Virus record (IMG/VR): IMGVR_UViG_3300025889_000128
Location: 1-59,501 of that record
Strand: one strand, 5' to 3'
DNA length: 59,501 nucleotides
DNA from: a virus
A program made the translations under genes and the position numbers. Below are positions 1-8,480 of this stretch, piece after piece. The notes under the pieces were generated by a model. The model worked only from the letters and a program-made list of their open reading frames with translations, was not told the origin of the DNA and did no database searches. Every line of letters begins with the position of its first letter. The first letter of the stretch is position 1.

Positions 1-2
1 GA

Positions 3-2400
3 TTATCCAGAGATATTGTAAGAATAATTGCAGATAGTATTACATTAACTGAATCTGTATTAAGAGTAAGAGCATTAGTAAGAGTATACAATGCTATTGT
101 ATCAATAGATACCTTTAGAGGAACTGCAAGAAACATTGTAAGAATCATATCCGATACTGTAGCATTAGCAGAATCAATCGTAAGAATAAGAGTGTTGGTA
201 AGAGCAATAGTAAACTCAGTATCAATAGTAGAAACAGTATCCAGAGTAAGAATACTATCAAGAGTAATCACAAACTCAATAGTATTAACAGAGTCAGTAT
301 TAAGAGTAAGAGCATTATCAAGAGTGTTATCAGAGATTGTATCTATAACCGAGTCAATCGTAAGAATCAGAACATTGGTAAGAATATTAGCAGATACCGT
401 TTCAATAGACACATTCAGAGGTACAGCAAGAAACATTGTAAGAATTATCAGTGATGTAGTTGGATTAGCAGAATCATTGGTAAGAATAAGAATACTCAAC
501 AGAATTGTTTCAGATATTGTAAATGTAGCAGAATCAGTTCTAAGAGCAAGAATATTGGTAAGAGCAATAATAGACACTATATCCATAGATACATTCAGAG
601 GCACTGCTGGAAACATTGTGAGAGCAATAGTAGATACAGTATCACTTGCTGAATCAGTAATAAGAGTAAGAGCATTAAACAGAATAACAGTAGACATAGT
701 ATCAATAGTAGAAACAGTATCCAGAGTAAGAATACTATCAAGAGTATTATCAGAATCAATACTATCCACAGAATCAATAGTAAGAATAAGAGTACTGAAC
801 AGAATTGTCTCAGATATTGTATCTATCACAGAATCAGTATTAAGAATAAGAACACTTGTAAGAGCAGTTGTAGATTCAGTAGAATTAACAGAATCAGTAT
901 TAAGAATAAGATCATTGATCAGAGTATTAGTAGATACAGTAAGCATTGATACATTCAGAGGAACTGCTAGACAAATAGTTAGAATCATATCTGACAGTAT
1001 CTTATTAGCAGAATCATTAGTAAGAGTTAGAGTTCTGAATAGAATTGTATCTGAAGTTGTATCAATTACAGAATTAACAATAAAGGTATTTACACTAGTT
1101 AAAGTGGTATCTGAAACTGTATCAATCGATACATTCAGAGGTACTGCTAGAGACTTGGTAAGGGTACTATCAGAATTAGTATCTGTAACTGAATCCATAG
1201 TAAGAGTTAGAACAATTACTAGAGTATTATCTGAGATTGTATCTGTAGTTGAATCAGTTGTAAGAGTTAGACTAATCAATAGAATAATATCTGATATTAT
1301 ATCTATTACAGAATCAGCATTTAGAATATTCACACTTATCAGAATTGTATCAGATTCAGTTAACGCATTAGAATCAATCGTAAGAGTTAGAGTATTGAAT
1401 AGAATTGTATCTGAAATTGTGTCAATATCTGAATCAGTTCTAAGAATAAGACCATTGATAAGAATTGTATTAGATACAGTATCTATTGACACATTCAGAG
1501 GAACTGCAAGAAACATTGTTAGAGCAGTATCAGAATCAGTTCAAGCATTAGAATCAATAGTAAGAGTCAGAGCATTGATAAGAATACAAACAGAGATTAC
1601 AGGTATACTAGAGTCAATCGTAAGAGTAAGAGTATTGACAAGAATCGTATCAGATGTTGTATCAATCGTAGAATCAATAGTAAGAATCAGAGTGTTGGTA
1701 AGAGTAATTACAGATACAATATCTATAGACACTTTCAGAGGACTCGCTAGAAATATAATTAGAGTCCTACAAGACTCGATAACATTATCTGAAGCAGTTG
1801 TAAGAGTTAGATTCTTAGCAAGAGTTGTATCTGAGATTGTAGAATTAGTTGAAACTGTATCAAGAGTAAGAGAACTAACAAGAATACTATCAGATGTAGT
1901 ATCAACTGTAGAAACAATCGTAAGAATAAGAACACTGGTAAGAGCAGTTGTAGACACATTAGAAGTATTAGAATCAATAGTAAGAATCAGAACATTGGTA
2001 AGAATTGTATCAGATATAGTAGCAATCGATACATTCAGAGGACTCGCTAGAAATATAATTAGAGTCTCAAGCGACTCTGTATCATTAGTAGAAGCAGTGA
2101 TTAGAGTTAGATTACTCAATAGAATTGTATCTGAAATCGTTGGAATAACTGAATCAATCATAAGAGTAAGAGCAGTTGTTAGAGCAGTATCAGATATAGT
2201 ATCAATAGACACATTCAGAGGACTATCAAGAGATATAGTAAGAATAATTGCAGATACAATACAACTAGTAGAAACTGTTACATTGTTCAGATCAAGACTA
2301 GCGATAGTTTCAGATGTAATAACCATCGCTACATTCAGAGGATTACAAAGAACAATCGTCAGAATTGTAGAAGAATCTATAGCAATAGCATCAGTTGCAT
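3..2400 (+). repeat. Tandem 60-bp coding repeats, about 40 units
   Basis: The DNA repeats with a 60-bp period and without visible indels, so equivalent codons stay in register through the whole stretch. Sequence drift between units is considerable but the frame and unit length are kept, which points to selection on the encoded 20-residue unit. Confidence 0.9.
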
Positions 2401-2759
2401 TATACATAAGAGGAAGAATATTATCAATAATAGAATCAATATTCATAGCAGAAGCATTTATCGTATTGGTAAGATACGGTTTCCACAGAGTATCAAAGAC
2501 TATCGGTACAAATGCAAGAACATTGGTATTAGAATTACACGATGTAAGCAAAGAAATAGAGGAAGTATTAAAGGACAAATCATTGAAATCCTATATAAAC
2601 AGTGCTTTCTTGAAAGTCAATGATACCTCTAAATCAACAGAAGTAGAAGATTCTGATAAAGATGCAGAGGTAAATGATAAGACTAAATCAACAAGCACAA
2701 ATGATAAAACCAAGGACATTAATCTTTATAAGGAAAGAGAGGACATAGAAAAACAATGA
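3..2759 (+). CDS. Giant repeat tail protein, C-terminal part (left edge, partial)
   Basis: The frame is open from the window edge, so this is the end of a gene that starts outside. Up to about position 2400 it consists of roughly 40 units of exactly 20 residues (60 bp). The unit is close to SDxVSIxESxVRxRxLxRI, and every second to fourth unit is replaced by an IDTFRGxARxIVR variant. Alternating hydrophobic and Arg residues suggest beta-strands stacked in a solenoid. The last 120 residues are different: a helical stretch, then a Lys/Asp/Ser/Thr-rich tail. The same repeats end the ORF that leaves the right edge (54594-59501), so both are probably one tail or fibre protein. The stop overlaps the next start (ATGA). 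The function is inferred from position in the tail module only. Confidence 0.8.
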   Translation, partial: LSRDIVRIIADSITLTESVLRVRALVRVYNAIVSIDTFRGTARNIVRIISDTVALAESIVRIRVLVRAIVNSVSIVETVSRVRILSRVITNSIVLTESVLRVRALSRVLSEIVSITESIVRIRTLVRILADTVSIDTFRGTARNIVRIISDVVGLAESLVRIRILNRIVSDIVNVAESVLRARILVRAIIDTISIDTFRGTAGNIVRAIVDTVSLAESVIRVRALNRITVDIVSIVETVSRVRILSRVLSESILSTESIVRIRVLNRIVSDIVSITESVLRIRTLVRAVVDSVELTESVLRIRSLIRVLVDTVSIDTFRGTARQIVRIISDSILLAESLVRVRVLNRIVSEVVSITELTIKVFTLVKVVSETVSIDTFRGTARDLVRVLSELVSVTESIVRVRTITRVLSEIVSVVESVVRVRLINRIISDIISITESAFRIFTLIRIVSDSVNALESIVRVRVLNRIVSEIVSISESVLRIRPLIRIVLDTVSIDTFRGTARNIVRAVSESVQALESIVRVRALIRIQTEITGILESIVRVRVLTRIVSDVVSIVESIVRIRVLVRVITDTISIDTFRGLARNIIRVLQDSITLSEAVVRVRFLARVVSEIVELVETVSRVRELTRILSDVVSTVETIVRIRTLVRAVVDTLEVLESIVRIRTLVRIVSDIVAIDTFRGLARNIIRVSSDSVSLVEAVIRVRLLNRIVSEIVGITESIIRVRAVVRAVSDIVSIDTFRGLSRDIVRIIADTIQLVETVTLFRSRLAIVSDVITIATFRGLQRTIVRIVEESIAIASVALYIRGRILSIIESIFIAEAFIVLVRYGFHRVSKTIGTNARTLVLELHDVSKEIEEVLKDKSLKSYINSAFLKVNDTSKSTEVEDSDKDAEVNDKTKSTSTNDKTKDINLYKEREDIEKQ

Positions 2760-3109
2760 GTAGTTACATGGTAGGAAATGCAGTAGAATTTCGTGTCAAA
2801 GCAGGTGCTAGATCAGTACTCACTATGACCATTAAAGATGATGATGGCACTGTAAAGAACTTAAATGATGATACTACTTATGCCACTGGTAAATGGAAAG
2901 TATGGAAACCAGATGGAACTCTTATTATTGATGGAAATATTACCTATGATGATAGACCTAACGGAATAGTCTCATATCAATTAACAGATAATGATACAGC
3001 AATATCCAATGCAGGGATATGGGAAAGTGAGATTGAACTTAAAAATTCAAGTGGTCAAATGACAGAACAAACAAAATCATTTAAATTTGTATTAGAGGAA
3101 TCATACTAA
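2756..3109 (+). CDS. Baseplate/tail Ig-like protein, BppU N-terminal-domain type
   Basis: A 117-residue beta-rich protein. It has the layout seen in N-terminal domains of phage baseplate upper proteins: an early DDDGTVKNLND stretch, then KPDGTLIIDGNI, then RPNGIVSYQLTDNDTAI and a final WESEIEL...KFVLE strand pair. It overlaps the end of the giant repeat gene by 4 nt (ATGA), so the two are probably co-translated. A structural role at the tail tip or fibre attachment is likely. The family assignment is by pattern only. Confidence 0.7.
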   Translation: MSSYMVGNAVEFRVKAGARSVLTMTIKDDDGTVKNLNDDTTYATGKWKVWKPDGTLIIDGNITYDDRPNGIVSYQLTDNDTAISNAGIWESEIELKNSSGQMTEQTKSFKFVLEESY

Positions 3110-3252
3110 TGGGATCTATAAAAATAGCAGTAGGTGGAAAATGTGATGCATGTGGACATCATCAACAAGCACATAGCGATGAGGGCTGTAATGCACCAAA
3201 CAAAGACAATCCAGATGAAATCTGTGGTTGTAATAACAAATCCAACTACTAG
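3109..3252 (+). CDS. 47-residue zinc-binding microprotein
   Basis: It starts on the last base of the previous stop (TAATG) and ends in a tail-to-tail overlap with the protease gene. It has a CDACGHH motif, a further Cys near residue 27 and CGC near the C-terminus, enough ligands for one zinc site. The function is unknown. It is supported by coupling to the gene before it and by the similar microproteins elsewhere in the window. Confidence 0.6.
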   Translation: MGSIKIAVGGKCDACGHHQQAHSDEGCNAPNKDNPDEICGCNNKSNY

Positions 3253-3977
3253 TTATAATCTCTATCACTGGCTTTAGTAATCCATGTTAATAGACGTTTT
3301 ACCATATTAGCATTTAAAACTCTAGTACCTGCTTTAGCCTGTGCTCTTAATATATCTACTTCACTTAAATGTTCTTTCATTTTACTATAATTACTACTCA
3401 TTATATGATTTGTGTTTGGATCATGTGGTAATCCAAATATACCATGACCAAACTCATGTCTTAATACTTGGTCTAAATCCCATGAAGTACCTTTAGTTCC
3501 ACTGTCAGGTCTATAATGAACTGGATCAATCTTATTCATATCAACTCCATTACCATGATTAGTCCAATAAAATCTAGTATTAATTACACATTGTCCATCA
3601 GTTTTACCACCTAATGGATAATACATATAGGCTAATGTGTTTTGATTAAGTATTTCATCATCTGATTCTGATCTAAATTCTATTCTAATGTCTCCATCTT
3701 TTGGTACTTTTTTAAATGTAATTGGTACAAAAATACTCCATTCCTTTAAAGCAAATTTAACAGCTCTGTCAACTGCTTTATCAGTAATTTCTCCATCTTT
3801 ATTACTAATACTAAAAGTCAATACTCCGTTAGTTGGTTTTAAGAATCCAAAGTTTTTATCACCTGCTATCATGTTTCTACTATCCGTAGTAACAGATGCA
3901 AATTCTGCTTTACCAGTATTCCAAACAACTGCTCTACAAACCATGCTAGGCATAACGTTTTTATTAGAGATCATCAT
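3249..3977 (-). CDS. Matrixin-like (metzincin) zinc metalloprotease
   Basis: A 242-residue protein with the full metzincin signature HEFGHGIFGLPH (residues 174-185; ligands H174, H178 and H185, catalytic E175). A Met-turn follows at IMSS (M193), 8 residues later. The N-terminal part resembles a matrixin fold (KEWSIFVPITFKKV). No signal peptide or transmembrane helix is obvious. It is reversed relative to the tail and packaging genes on either side and is divergent from the Cas4-like gene with only 9 bp between starts. Possible roles are virion maturation, entry through the S-layer, or release; the sequence does not decide. M1 and M2 are both possible starts. Confidence 0.85.
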   Translation of the reverse strand: MMISNKNVMPSMVCRAVVWNTGKAEFASVTTDSRNMIAGDKNFGFLKPTNGVLTFSISNKDGEITDKAVDRAVKFALKEWSIFVPITFKKVPKDGDIRIEFRSESDDEILNQNTLAYMYYPLGGKTDGQCVINTRFYWTNHGNGVDMNKIDPVHYRPDSGTKGTSWDLDQVLRHEFGHGIFGLPHDPNTNHIMSSNYSKMKEHLSEVDILRAQAKAGTRVLNANMVKRLLTWITKASDRDYN

Positions 3978-3986
3978 ATAAGTATT

Positions 3987-4748
3987 ATGTTAAAGTTAGA
4001 AGATATATCAAATGAAGTTTATTTTGCTTTTAGAAAAGCACAGATAGAAGCCATGAAAACTGAGAGACTTGGTGTAATACATGTATCAGATATTATTAAA
4101 CCATGTATGCGTAACGTCATATATAAAAAGACTTTACCTGAAACTGGTATGAATACTGAAGATATGAGATCATTATATTTTGGTCAAGCAATACATTCAG
4201 CATCTATGGTTGCAAAACCAGAGTTCCATGAGATGTTTCTAGCATACGATTATGTTAGAGATGAGGCATTAACAAGGGAAGAATCACTAAAAATACCTGT
4301 AGATGATCCTAGACACTTGGATATTATCTATGGTTCTATTGATGATGTTATGGAAATTAATGGTAAGTATATAATATGTGATAAGAAAACAACTGGTTCT
4401 ATTGCATATTTCAGCAAGGCTACATCTAAACCAAGTGAATCACATGTAGACCAAATCAATAGATATAGAGTATTACTTAAAAAATGCTATGATATTGATG
4501 CAGATTATGGTTGTGTAATATACATATCAAATGCAGTAGACAAAGAAACAAGAGATAAACCATCATGCCTACCATTTAAACTAGCACCAATAGAGGAAAC
4601 ATTAGAAGATATGATAGTAAAATCAAGAGAGATAAAAGACTCGCTTACAAATAAAACCTTACCACCTAGGGTAAAAAACTACCTATGTGATGGGTTCTGT
4701 CCATACGCTACAATGTGTTTCCAAGACGATAGAGAAAAATGGGAATGA
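3987..4748 (+). CDS. Cas4/RecB-like PD-(D/E)XK exonuclease with Fe-S cysteines
   Basis: A 253-residue protein. Nuclease motifs run in order: HVSDIIKPC with C40; G66...H70; GSIDD (D119/D120); ICDKKT (D132, K134); and QxxRY (Q156). Three C-terminal cysteines (C234, C238, C244) could complete a four-Cys iron-sulfur cluster with C40, as in Cas4 and AddB-like nucleases. It is the first gene of a rightward run that leads to the terminase. Roles in recombination, end processing or packaging are plausible. No cas1, cas2 or CRISPR array is present, so this is a stand-alone viral Cas4-like enzyme. Confidence 0.85.
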   Translation: MLKLEDISNEVYFAFRKAQIEAMKTERLGVIHVSDIIKPCMRNVIYKKTLPETGMNTEDMRSLYFGQAIHSASMVAKPEFHEMFLAYDYVRDEALTREESLKIPVDDPRHLDIIYGSIDDVMEINGKYIICDKKTTGSIAYFSKATSKPSESHVDQINRYRVLLKKCYDIDADYGCVIYISNAVDKETRDKPSCLPFKLAPIEETLEDMIVKSREIKDSLTNKTLPPRVKNYLCDGFCPYATMCFQDDREKWE

Positions 4749-4852
4749 TATATCCCAGTTGTAAACAAGGTGATCATTTTAAATGCCCTATACAACATGG
4801 TAACTTAGTTAAATGTAGTTGTATATGTCATAAGATAATAGGTGCAGGTTAA
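4745..4852 (+). CDS. 35-residue Cys-rich microprotein
   Basis: It overlaps the previous gene by 4 nt (ATGA) and the next by 1 nt (TAATG), so it is tightly coupled on both sides. It has two single cysteines followed by a CSCICH motif, suggesting one bound metal. The function is unknown. Confidence 0.6.
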   Translation: MIYPSCKQGDHFKCPIQHGNLVKCSCICHKIIGAG

Positions 4853-5619
4853 TGAAAATATATTTCAACGCCAATAATAAAGCACATTTAGAAGCATTAT
4901 CGGATTGTGGCGTTAGAAATGTTATGTTATCTTTCAGATATTCTTATGCTAATATTACAAAGTTTAGAGACAAGTTTGACAGTATATTTGTAGTAGCAGG
5001 TACAGGAACAGAACCAGATAGATACCATGACCTATTAAAAAAACATAGAGAATACTATGATTATGCTACTCAGTTTGACGTATTCTATAATATGGAAGAG
5101 ACTATGAAATGGTATAAGAAAGAAAGGGAGATGGGTATAGATTGGACACTTCCAGTATTACAAGGTAACTATCTTAATCATTTATCCATGCTTAGACCTA
5201 ACAAAGATGATTACTTATGTCTAGGAGAAATACAAGGTAAACTTGAAACAGAAGATCAGATGAGAAAACTACCACCATTAAAATTTCATGGACTTGCTAA
5301 AGGTAAGTATATTGGTAGAGGTAACAAGTTTGAAAGTATAGATACATCAGCATGGATTTCAGGTGCTATGTCAAAAAAGACAGAAGTATGGAATAATAAT
5401 TCAACTATATCTATGTTATTCGGTGAGAAAGGTAGGGGTATGATACCTATGTTAAGACATAGTTGTGAAGTTCATAAAGAATACTTTGAAAAAATAAAAG
5501 TAAAATCAGAAGATGTTATTAATTCTGAATACTATGCATTGTTAAAAGCACCATTTGCATTATTATTCATGCCAATGTGTAAGTCGATGAACATATACGA
5601 GAAAAACTTTAAGTACTAG
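4852..5619 (+). CDS. Phage TIM-barrel protein, possibly tRNA-guanine transglycosylase-like
   Basis: A 255-residue protein. Two features recall the phage TGT/DpdA-like TIM-barrel family: an N-terminal VMLSFRYSYA strand, and FHGLAKG followed by ESIDTSAWISGA, similar to the HGxG...SxDSTSW segment of those proteins. If so it would act on tRNA or on DNA guanine. No preQ0 or archaeosine synthesis gene is visible here, so any substrate would have to come from the host. It sits between a Cas4-like nuclease and the terminase pair. The family call is a motif-level inference; the catalytic aspartates are not proven. Confidence 0.5.
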   Translation: MKIYFNANNKAHLEALSDCGVRNVMLSFRYSYANITKFRDKFDSIFVVAGTGTEPDRYHDLLKKHREYYDYATQFDVFYNMEETMKWYKKEREMGIDWTLPVLQGNYLNHLSMLRPNKDDYLCLGEIQGKLETEDQMRKLPPLKFHGLAKGKYIGRGNKFESIDTSAWISGAMSKKTEVWNNNSTISMLFGEKGRGMIPMLRHSCEVHKEYFEKIKVKSEDVINSEYYALLKAPFALLFMPMCKSMNIYEKNFKY

Positions 5620-5640
5620 TTATATAATAATTGTTATATA

Positions 5641-6195
5641 ATGGTCGAAGACAGTGAAATTTTCAAGATTAAATCTGTAAATGGTAATTTTGTAGCAAGT
5701 GAAGATAAAAGAAAAACAATATCTGCATACAATTCTGCAAAGCATTTTAAAGATGCTAACTTACCTGCTATGTGTGATCAGTGTGTATACCGTAGTATAG
5801 AAGATGGTGGTAATGGTAGATGTCCAAAGTATGAAAAAGGTTCTGTTTGTACTATACGAAAAGATTTTGTTACGTTATTAAATAATTTAGATACTAGAAA
5901 TCCAGAAGATGTTAAAGATATGCTAGACCTTATAGCAAAACTATCTATGGAGAACGTATTAATGGCTTTAACTCAGGCTAAATTTGACGGTAATATACCA
6001 GATAGAAATACAAAATCAGAAATCAATACACTATTGAATGTACTTAAATCTATTAACGATTTAAATAGTAAGATAGTCGTAACTGAGAAAACTGAGTTCG
6101 GTAAAACTGGAGATATATCTAGCATATTCAGGCAAATAAAAGCACAAAAGGCAGTTTCAAATGACACAAGGGAGAACCAAGAACGAACAGATTAA
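5641..6195 (+). CDS. Candidate terminase small subunit with four-Cys site
   Basis: A 184-residue protein just before the large terminase, overlapping it by 35 nt. CDQC (C45, C48) with C61 and C70 could bind zinc. The rest is helical, and the NTKSEINTLLNVLKSIND region resembles oligomerising segments of small terminases. The call rests mainly on position. TTATATAA and TTATATA lie within 20 bp before the ATG. Confidence 0.5.
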   Translation: MVEDSEIFKIKSVNGNFVASEDKRKTISAYNSAKHFKDANLPAMCDQCVYRSIEDGGNGRCPKYEKGSVCTIRKDFVTLLNNLDTRNPEDVKDMLDLIAKLSMENVLMALTQAKFDGNIPDRNTKSEINTLLNVLKSINDLNSKIVVTEKTEFGKTGDISSIFRQIKAQKAVSNDTRENQERTD

Positions 6196-7549
6196 GGAAA
6201 GATTAGACTTTGTAAACACTATTGCAGAGTGTGCTCAAACTCCTAGCAAGTTTTCAGAGATATTCCTTGATCATAAAGTATTCGATTACAATAAGAAATA
6301 TGTAGATTGTAAGGATAGATTTATAGTATACAGATCAGGTAGACAGGTAGGAAAAACAACATCAACAGCAGTGAAAGCAATACACTTTGCTTTCTTTGCA
6401 CCTGTAATGTTAGAGACAGTAAAGAATGAATGTACCATAGTAATAGCAGCACCTACACAAAATCAGGCTACTATAATGTTCGATAAGATTAGAGGATTAA
6501 TAATGGATAATGATTTCCTAAAAGGATATGTAGTTAGAAACACACAAACAGCATTATGGGTTTCTTTCCTTGACGGTAATGGTGTTTCAAAAATAATTAC
6601 AAGGGCAACTGGTGAAACTGGTATTGGACTTAGAGGTTATTCTCCTCATGTTATTATTGCTGACGAATGTTCTTTCATTAAGACAGATATTCTAAAGGCT
6701 TTCTTACCATCTGGTATGGCTACTCAAGCAAGAGTGTGGTTAACATCAACTCCATTTAGCAAAGCAGGTTATTTCTATGAAGCATGTATGAACTCTAAGC
6801 CTGCTAACCCTACTGGTTTATGGACTCAGTTTCATGTAAGGTCAACTGATAACCCATTGATTCAACAAGATCCATCTTACATTGAAGAGATTAAAAGATT
6901 AACAAGAGAGGAATATGTACAAGAAGTAGATGGAGAATTTCTGGATATTGGTGATGCGTTATTTCCTAACTCTATACTAATGGAAGCAATAGGTGATTAC
7001 ACTCCAAAAGGTAGAGTCAAATACTATATGGGATTAGACGTAGCAAGAACTGGTAGAGATGAAACAGTATTCACTATAGTAGGCGTAGATGAAAATGATA
7101 ATGTATTTGTTGAAGAAATTGAAAGTGAATCACAATCTAACGTAGTACAAGTAGCAGGTAGAATTAAAGAATACACTGATAAATATAACTTGGAAACAGT
7201 ATATGTAGATGAAACTGGATTAGGTGGGGGATTAATAGATTTGGCTAGGGCTCAAGGATCACCAGTAAGAGGTGTCATGTTTACTCTACAGGAGAAAGCA
7301 AAAATGTATGGTGACTTGAGAATGTTATTTGAGAACCATAGAATAAAGATAAGAGAGATTAATAAGATGATATATCAACTATCTTATCTACGAAGAGAAT
7401 ATACTGAAACAGGTATAATGAAGATTAAATCAGATGAACATGACGATTACCCAGATAGCCTTGCTTTGGCTTGTAGAGCAGTAGCAGGTGGAGATAGTTG
7501 GCATGTATTAGATATGTCTAAAAAACTACAAAAAGCACTATTCGGTTAA
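6161..7549 (+). CDS. terL: Terminase large subunit (packaging ATPase-nuclease)
   Basis: A 462-residue protein with every key TerL feature. The Walker A variant is SGRQVGKTT (59-67), Walker B is VIIADE (164-169), and the coupling motif is TSTP (195-198). The RNase H-like nuclease has D293 (GLDVARTG), D350 (YVDETG) and D432 (DYPDSLAL). It would drive ATP-dependent packaging of concatemeric DNA into proheads and cut it. The length is typical. The 5-prime end lies inside the upstream gene, as is common for terS-terL pairs. The portal is 27 kb away in the window. Confidence 0.97.
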   Translation: MTQGRTKNEQIKERLDFVNTIAECAQTPSKFSEIFLDHKVFDYNKKYVDCKDRFIVYRSGRQVGKTTSTAVKAIHFAFFAPVMLETVKNECTIVIAAPTQNQATIMFDKIRGLIMDNDFLKGYVVRNTQTALWVSFLDGNGVSKIITRATGETGIGLRGYSPHVIIADECSFIKTDILKAFLPSGMATQARVWLTSTPFSKAGYFYEACMNSKPANPTGLWTQFHVRSTDNPLIQQDPSYIEEIKRLTREEYVQEVDGEFLDIGDALFPNSILMEAIGDYTPKGRVKYYMGLDVARTGRDETVFTIVGVDENDNVFVEEIESESQSNVVQVAGRIKEYTDKYNLETVYVDETGLGGGLIDLARAQGSPVRGVMFTLQEKAKMYGDLRMLFENHRIKIREINKMIYQLSYLRREYTETGIMKIKSDEHDDYPDSLALACRAVAGGDSWHVLDMSKKLQKALFG

Positions 7550-7550
7550 A

Positions 7551-7558
7551 TTTAAATA
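7551..7558 (+). promoter_or_regulatory. TATA box TTTAAATA for the leaderless gene at 7580
   Basis: TTTAAATA is centred 26 bp before the ATG at 7580, the archaeal distance between TATA box and transcription start. No Shine-Dalgarno sequence lies between, so the transcript should be leaderless. Confidence 0.7.
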
Positions 7559-7579
7559 CAATATAGTGTTTATTTATAT

Positions 7580-7909
7580 ATGCATAAAAAGGACGAAAAG
7601 TCTCAATCTAAAGAAGAAGACTTGGAAGAAATGACAGATGGTGAATTAGAAGAGGTTGAGAAGTTAAAGGCATGGGAAACATGGCTAAAAGAACGTCAAT
7701 CACCCTTATGGAATAGAATAGTTAACAAAGATTTATCAGTAATACCATTAAAATATCAAGAAATATTCAAATATACAACTAATGCAGGTGATGCAAAGTT
7801 CGGAAATCAGCATGAAACTGCCACGCAAGACGATCAATTTGTAGATGATGAACAAATTTATATAGGAAAACCTGCAAAATCAGATAAGGGAAAGAAAAAA
7901 AATGATTAA
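7580..7909 (+). CDS. Hypothetical acidic protein
   Basis: 109 residues. The first 40 are a highly charged Glu/Lys helix and the tail is rich in Asp, Gln and Lys. No family was recognised. It follows terL by 30 bp with its own TATA box, and overlaps the next gene by 8 nt. Its location suggests a late or packaging-associated protein. Confidence 0.6.
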   Translation: MHKKDEKSQSKEEDLEEMTDGELEEVEKLKAWETWLKERQSPLWNRIVNKDLSVIPLKYQEIFKYTTNAGDAKFGNQHETATQDDQFVDDEQIYIGKPAKSDKGKKKND

Positions 7910-8480
7910 CGGTAACACACTAAACAAACTGCAACACACAAAGGTAGGAGATAATATAGACTACTTTGTTAACGGTGTTCAGAAGAGTGGTACTGTAGTT
8001 AAAATGAACGGTTCTTATATTACAATAGTTAAAGATGCTAAATACGATACTGTCCTAGTTGACGATACATTCTTTGTAAAAGATATTATCGCCAAAAGTA
8101 AATCATGGAATGATATGTCTATGGAAGAAAGAGCAGAAGTATTGTATACAGTTAAAGCATACTCTCCAAGATACTTACAAAAGACTTGGGAACAACTGCC
8201 AAAAGAATTACAAAGTGTAATTAAATCAGGTGTAGAGCAAGGTGCTTATGGCAGTATAGGTGGAAGACCATTCATGGGTGTATCTACTCAATTTAATATT
8301 GATGCTGATAAAGACTATGAGGGTGCAACACATGTTGACTTTAAAGAACAATTTAAACATGAAGAAAAGAAACCAGAAGTAAGCCATGAGGGACATGATA
8401 CTAAAAAAAATGACGGTGCTAGTATGACTAGTGATGGTGTAAACGCAGTATACAGTGAGAAGAAGAGAAAACATGAGTGA
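7902..8480 (+). CDS. Hypothetical protein, possible virion component
   Basis: 192 residues. The N-terminal 60 residues look like a small beta-barrel (VGDNIDYFVNG...SGTVVKMNG...YITIV). A helical middle (SMEERAEVLYTVKAYSP) follows, then a disordered His/Lys/Glu-rich tail. It overlaps both neighbours by 8 nt, so three genes downstream of terL form one translational unit. No function was recognised. Confidence 0.6.
   Translation: MINGNTLNKLQHTKVGDNIDYFVNGVQKSGTVVKMNGSYITIVKDAKYDTVLVDDTFFVKDIIAKSKSWNDMSMEERAEVLYTVKAYSPRYLQKTWEQLPKELQSVIKSGVEQGAYGSIGGRPFMGVSTQFNIDADKDYEGATHVDFKEQFKHEEKKPEVSHEGHDTKKNDGASMTSDGVNAVYSEKKRKHE

Noticed and set aside
1-20. Simple terminal overlap proving circularity
   Set aside because: The first and last 20 bases are equivalent positions of the repeat but differ in sequence, so there is no identical overlap; circularity remains an inference.
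1541-2578. 345-codon open frame on the reverse strand of the giant gene
   Set aside because: It mirrors the 60-bp repeats; the biased composition of the forward gene leaves the opposite strand open. The same holds for long reverse frames at 55442-56812 and 57335-58339 and the forward frame 57857-58825.
3987-4748. Part of a CRISPR adaptation module
   Set aside because: Cas4-like motifs are clear, but neighbours are a protease, a TIM-barrel protein and terminase; no array or adaptation genes are present.
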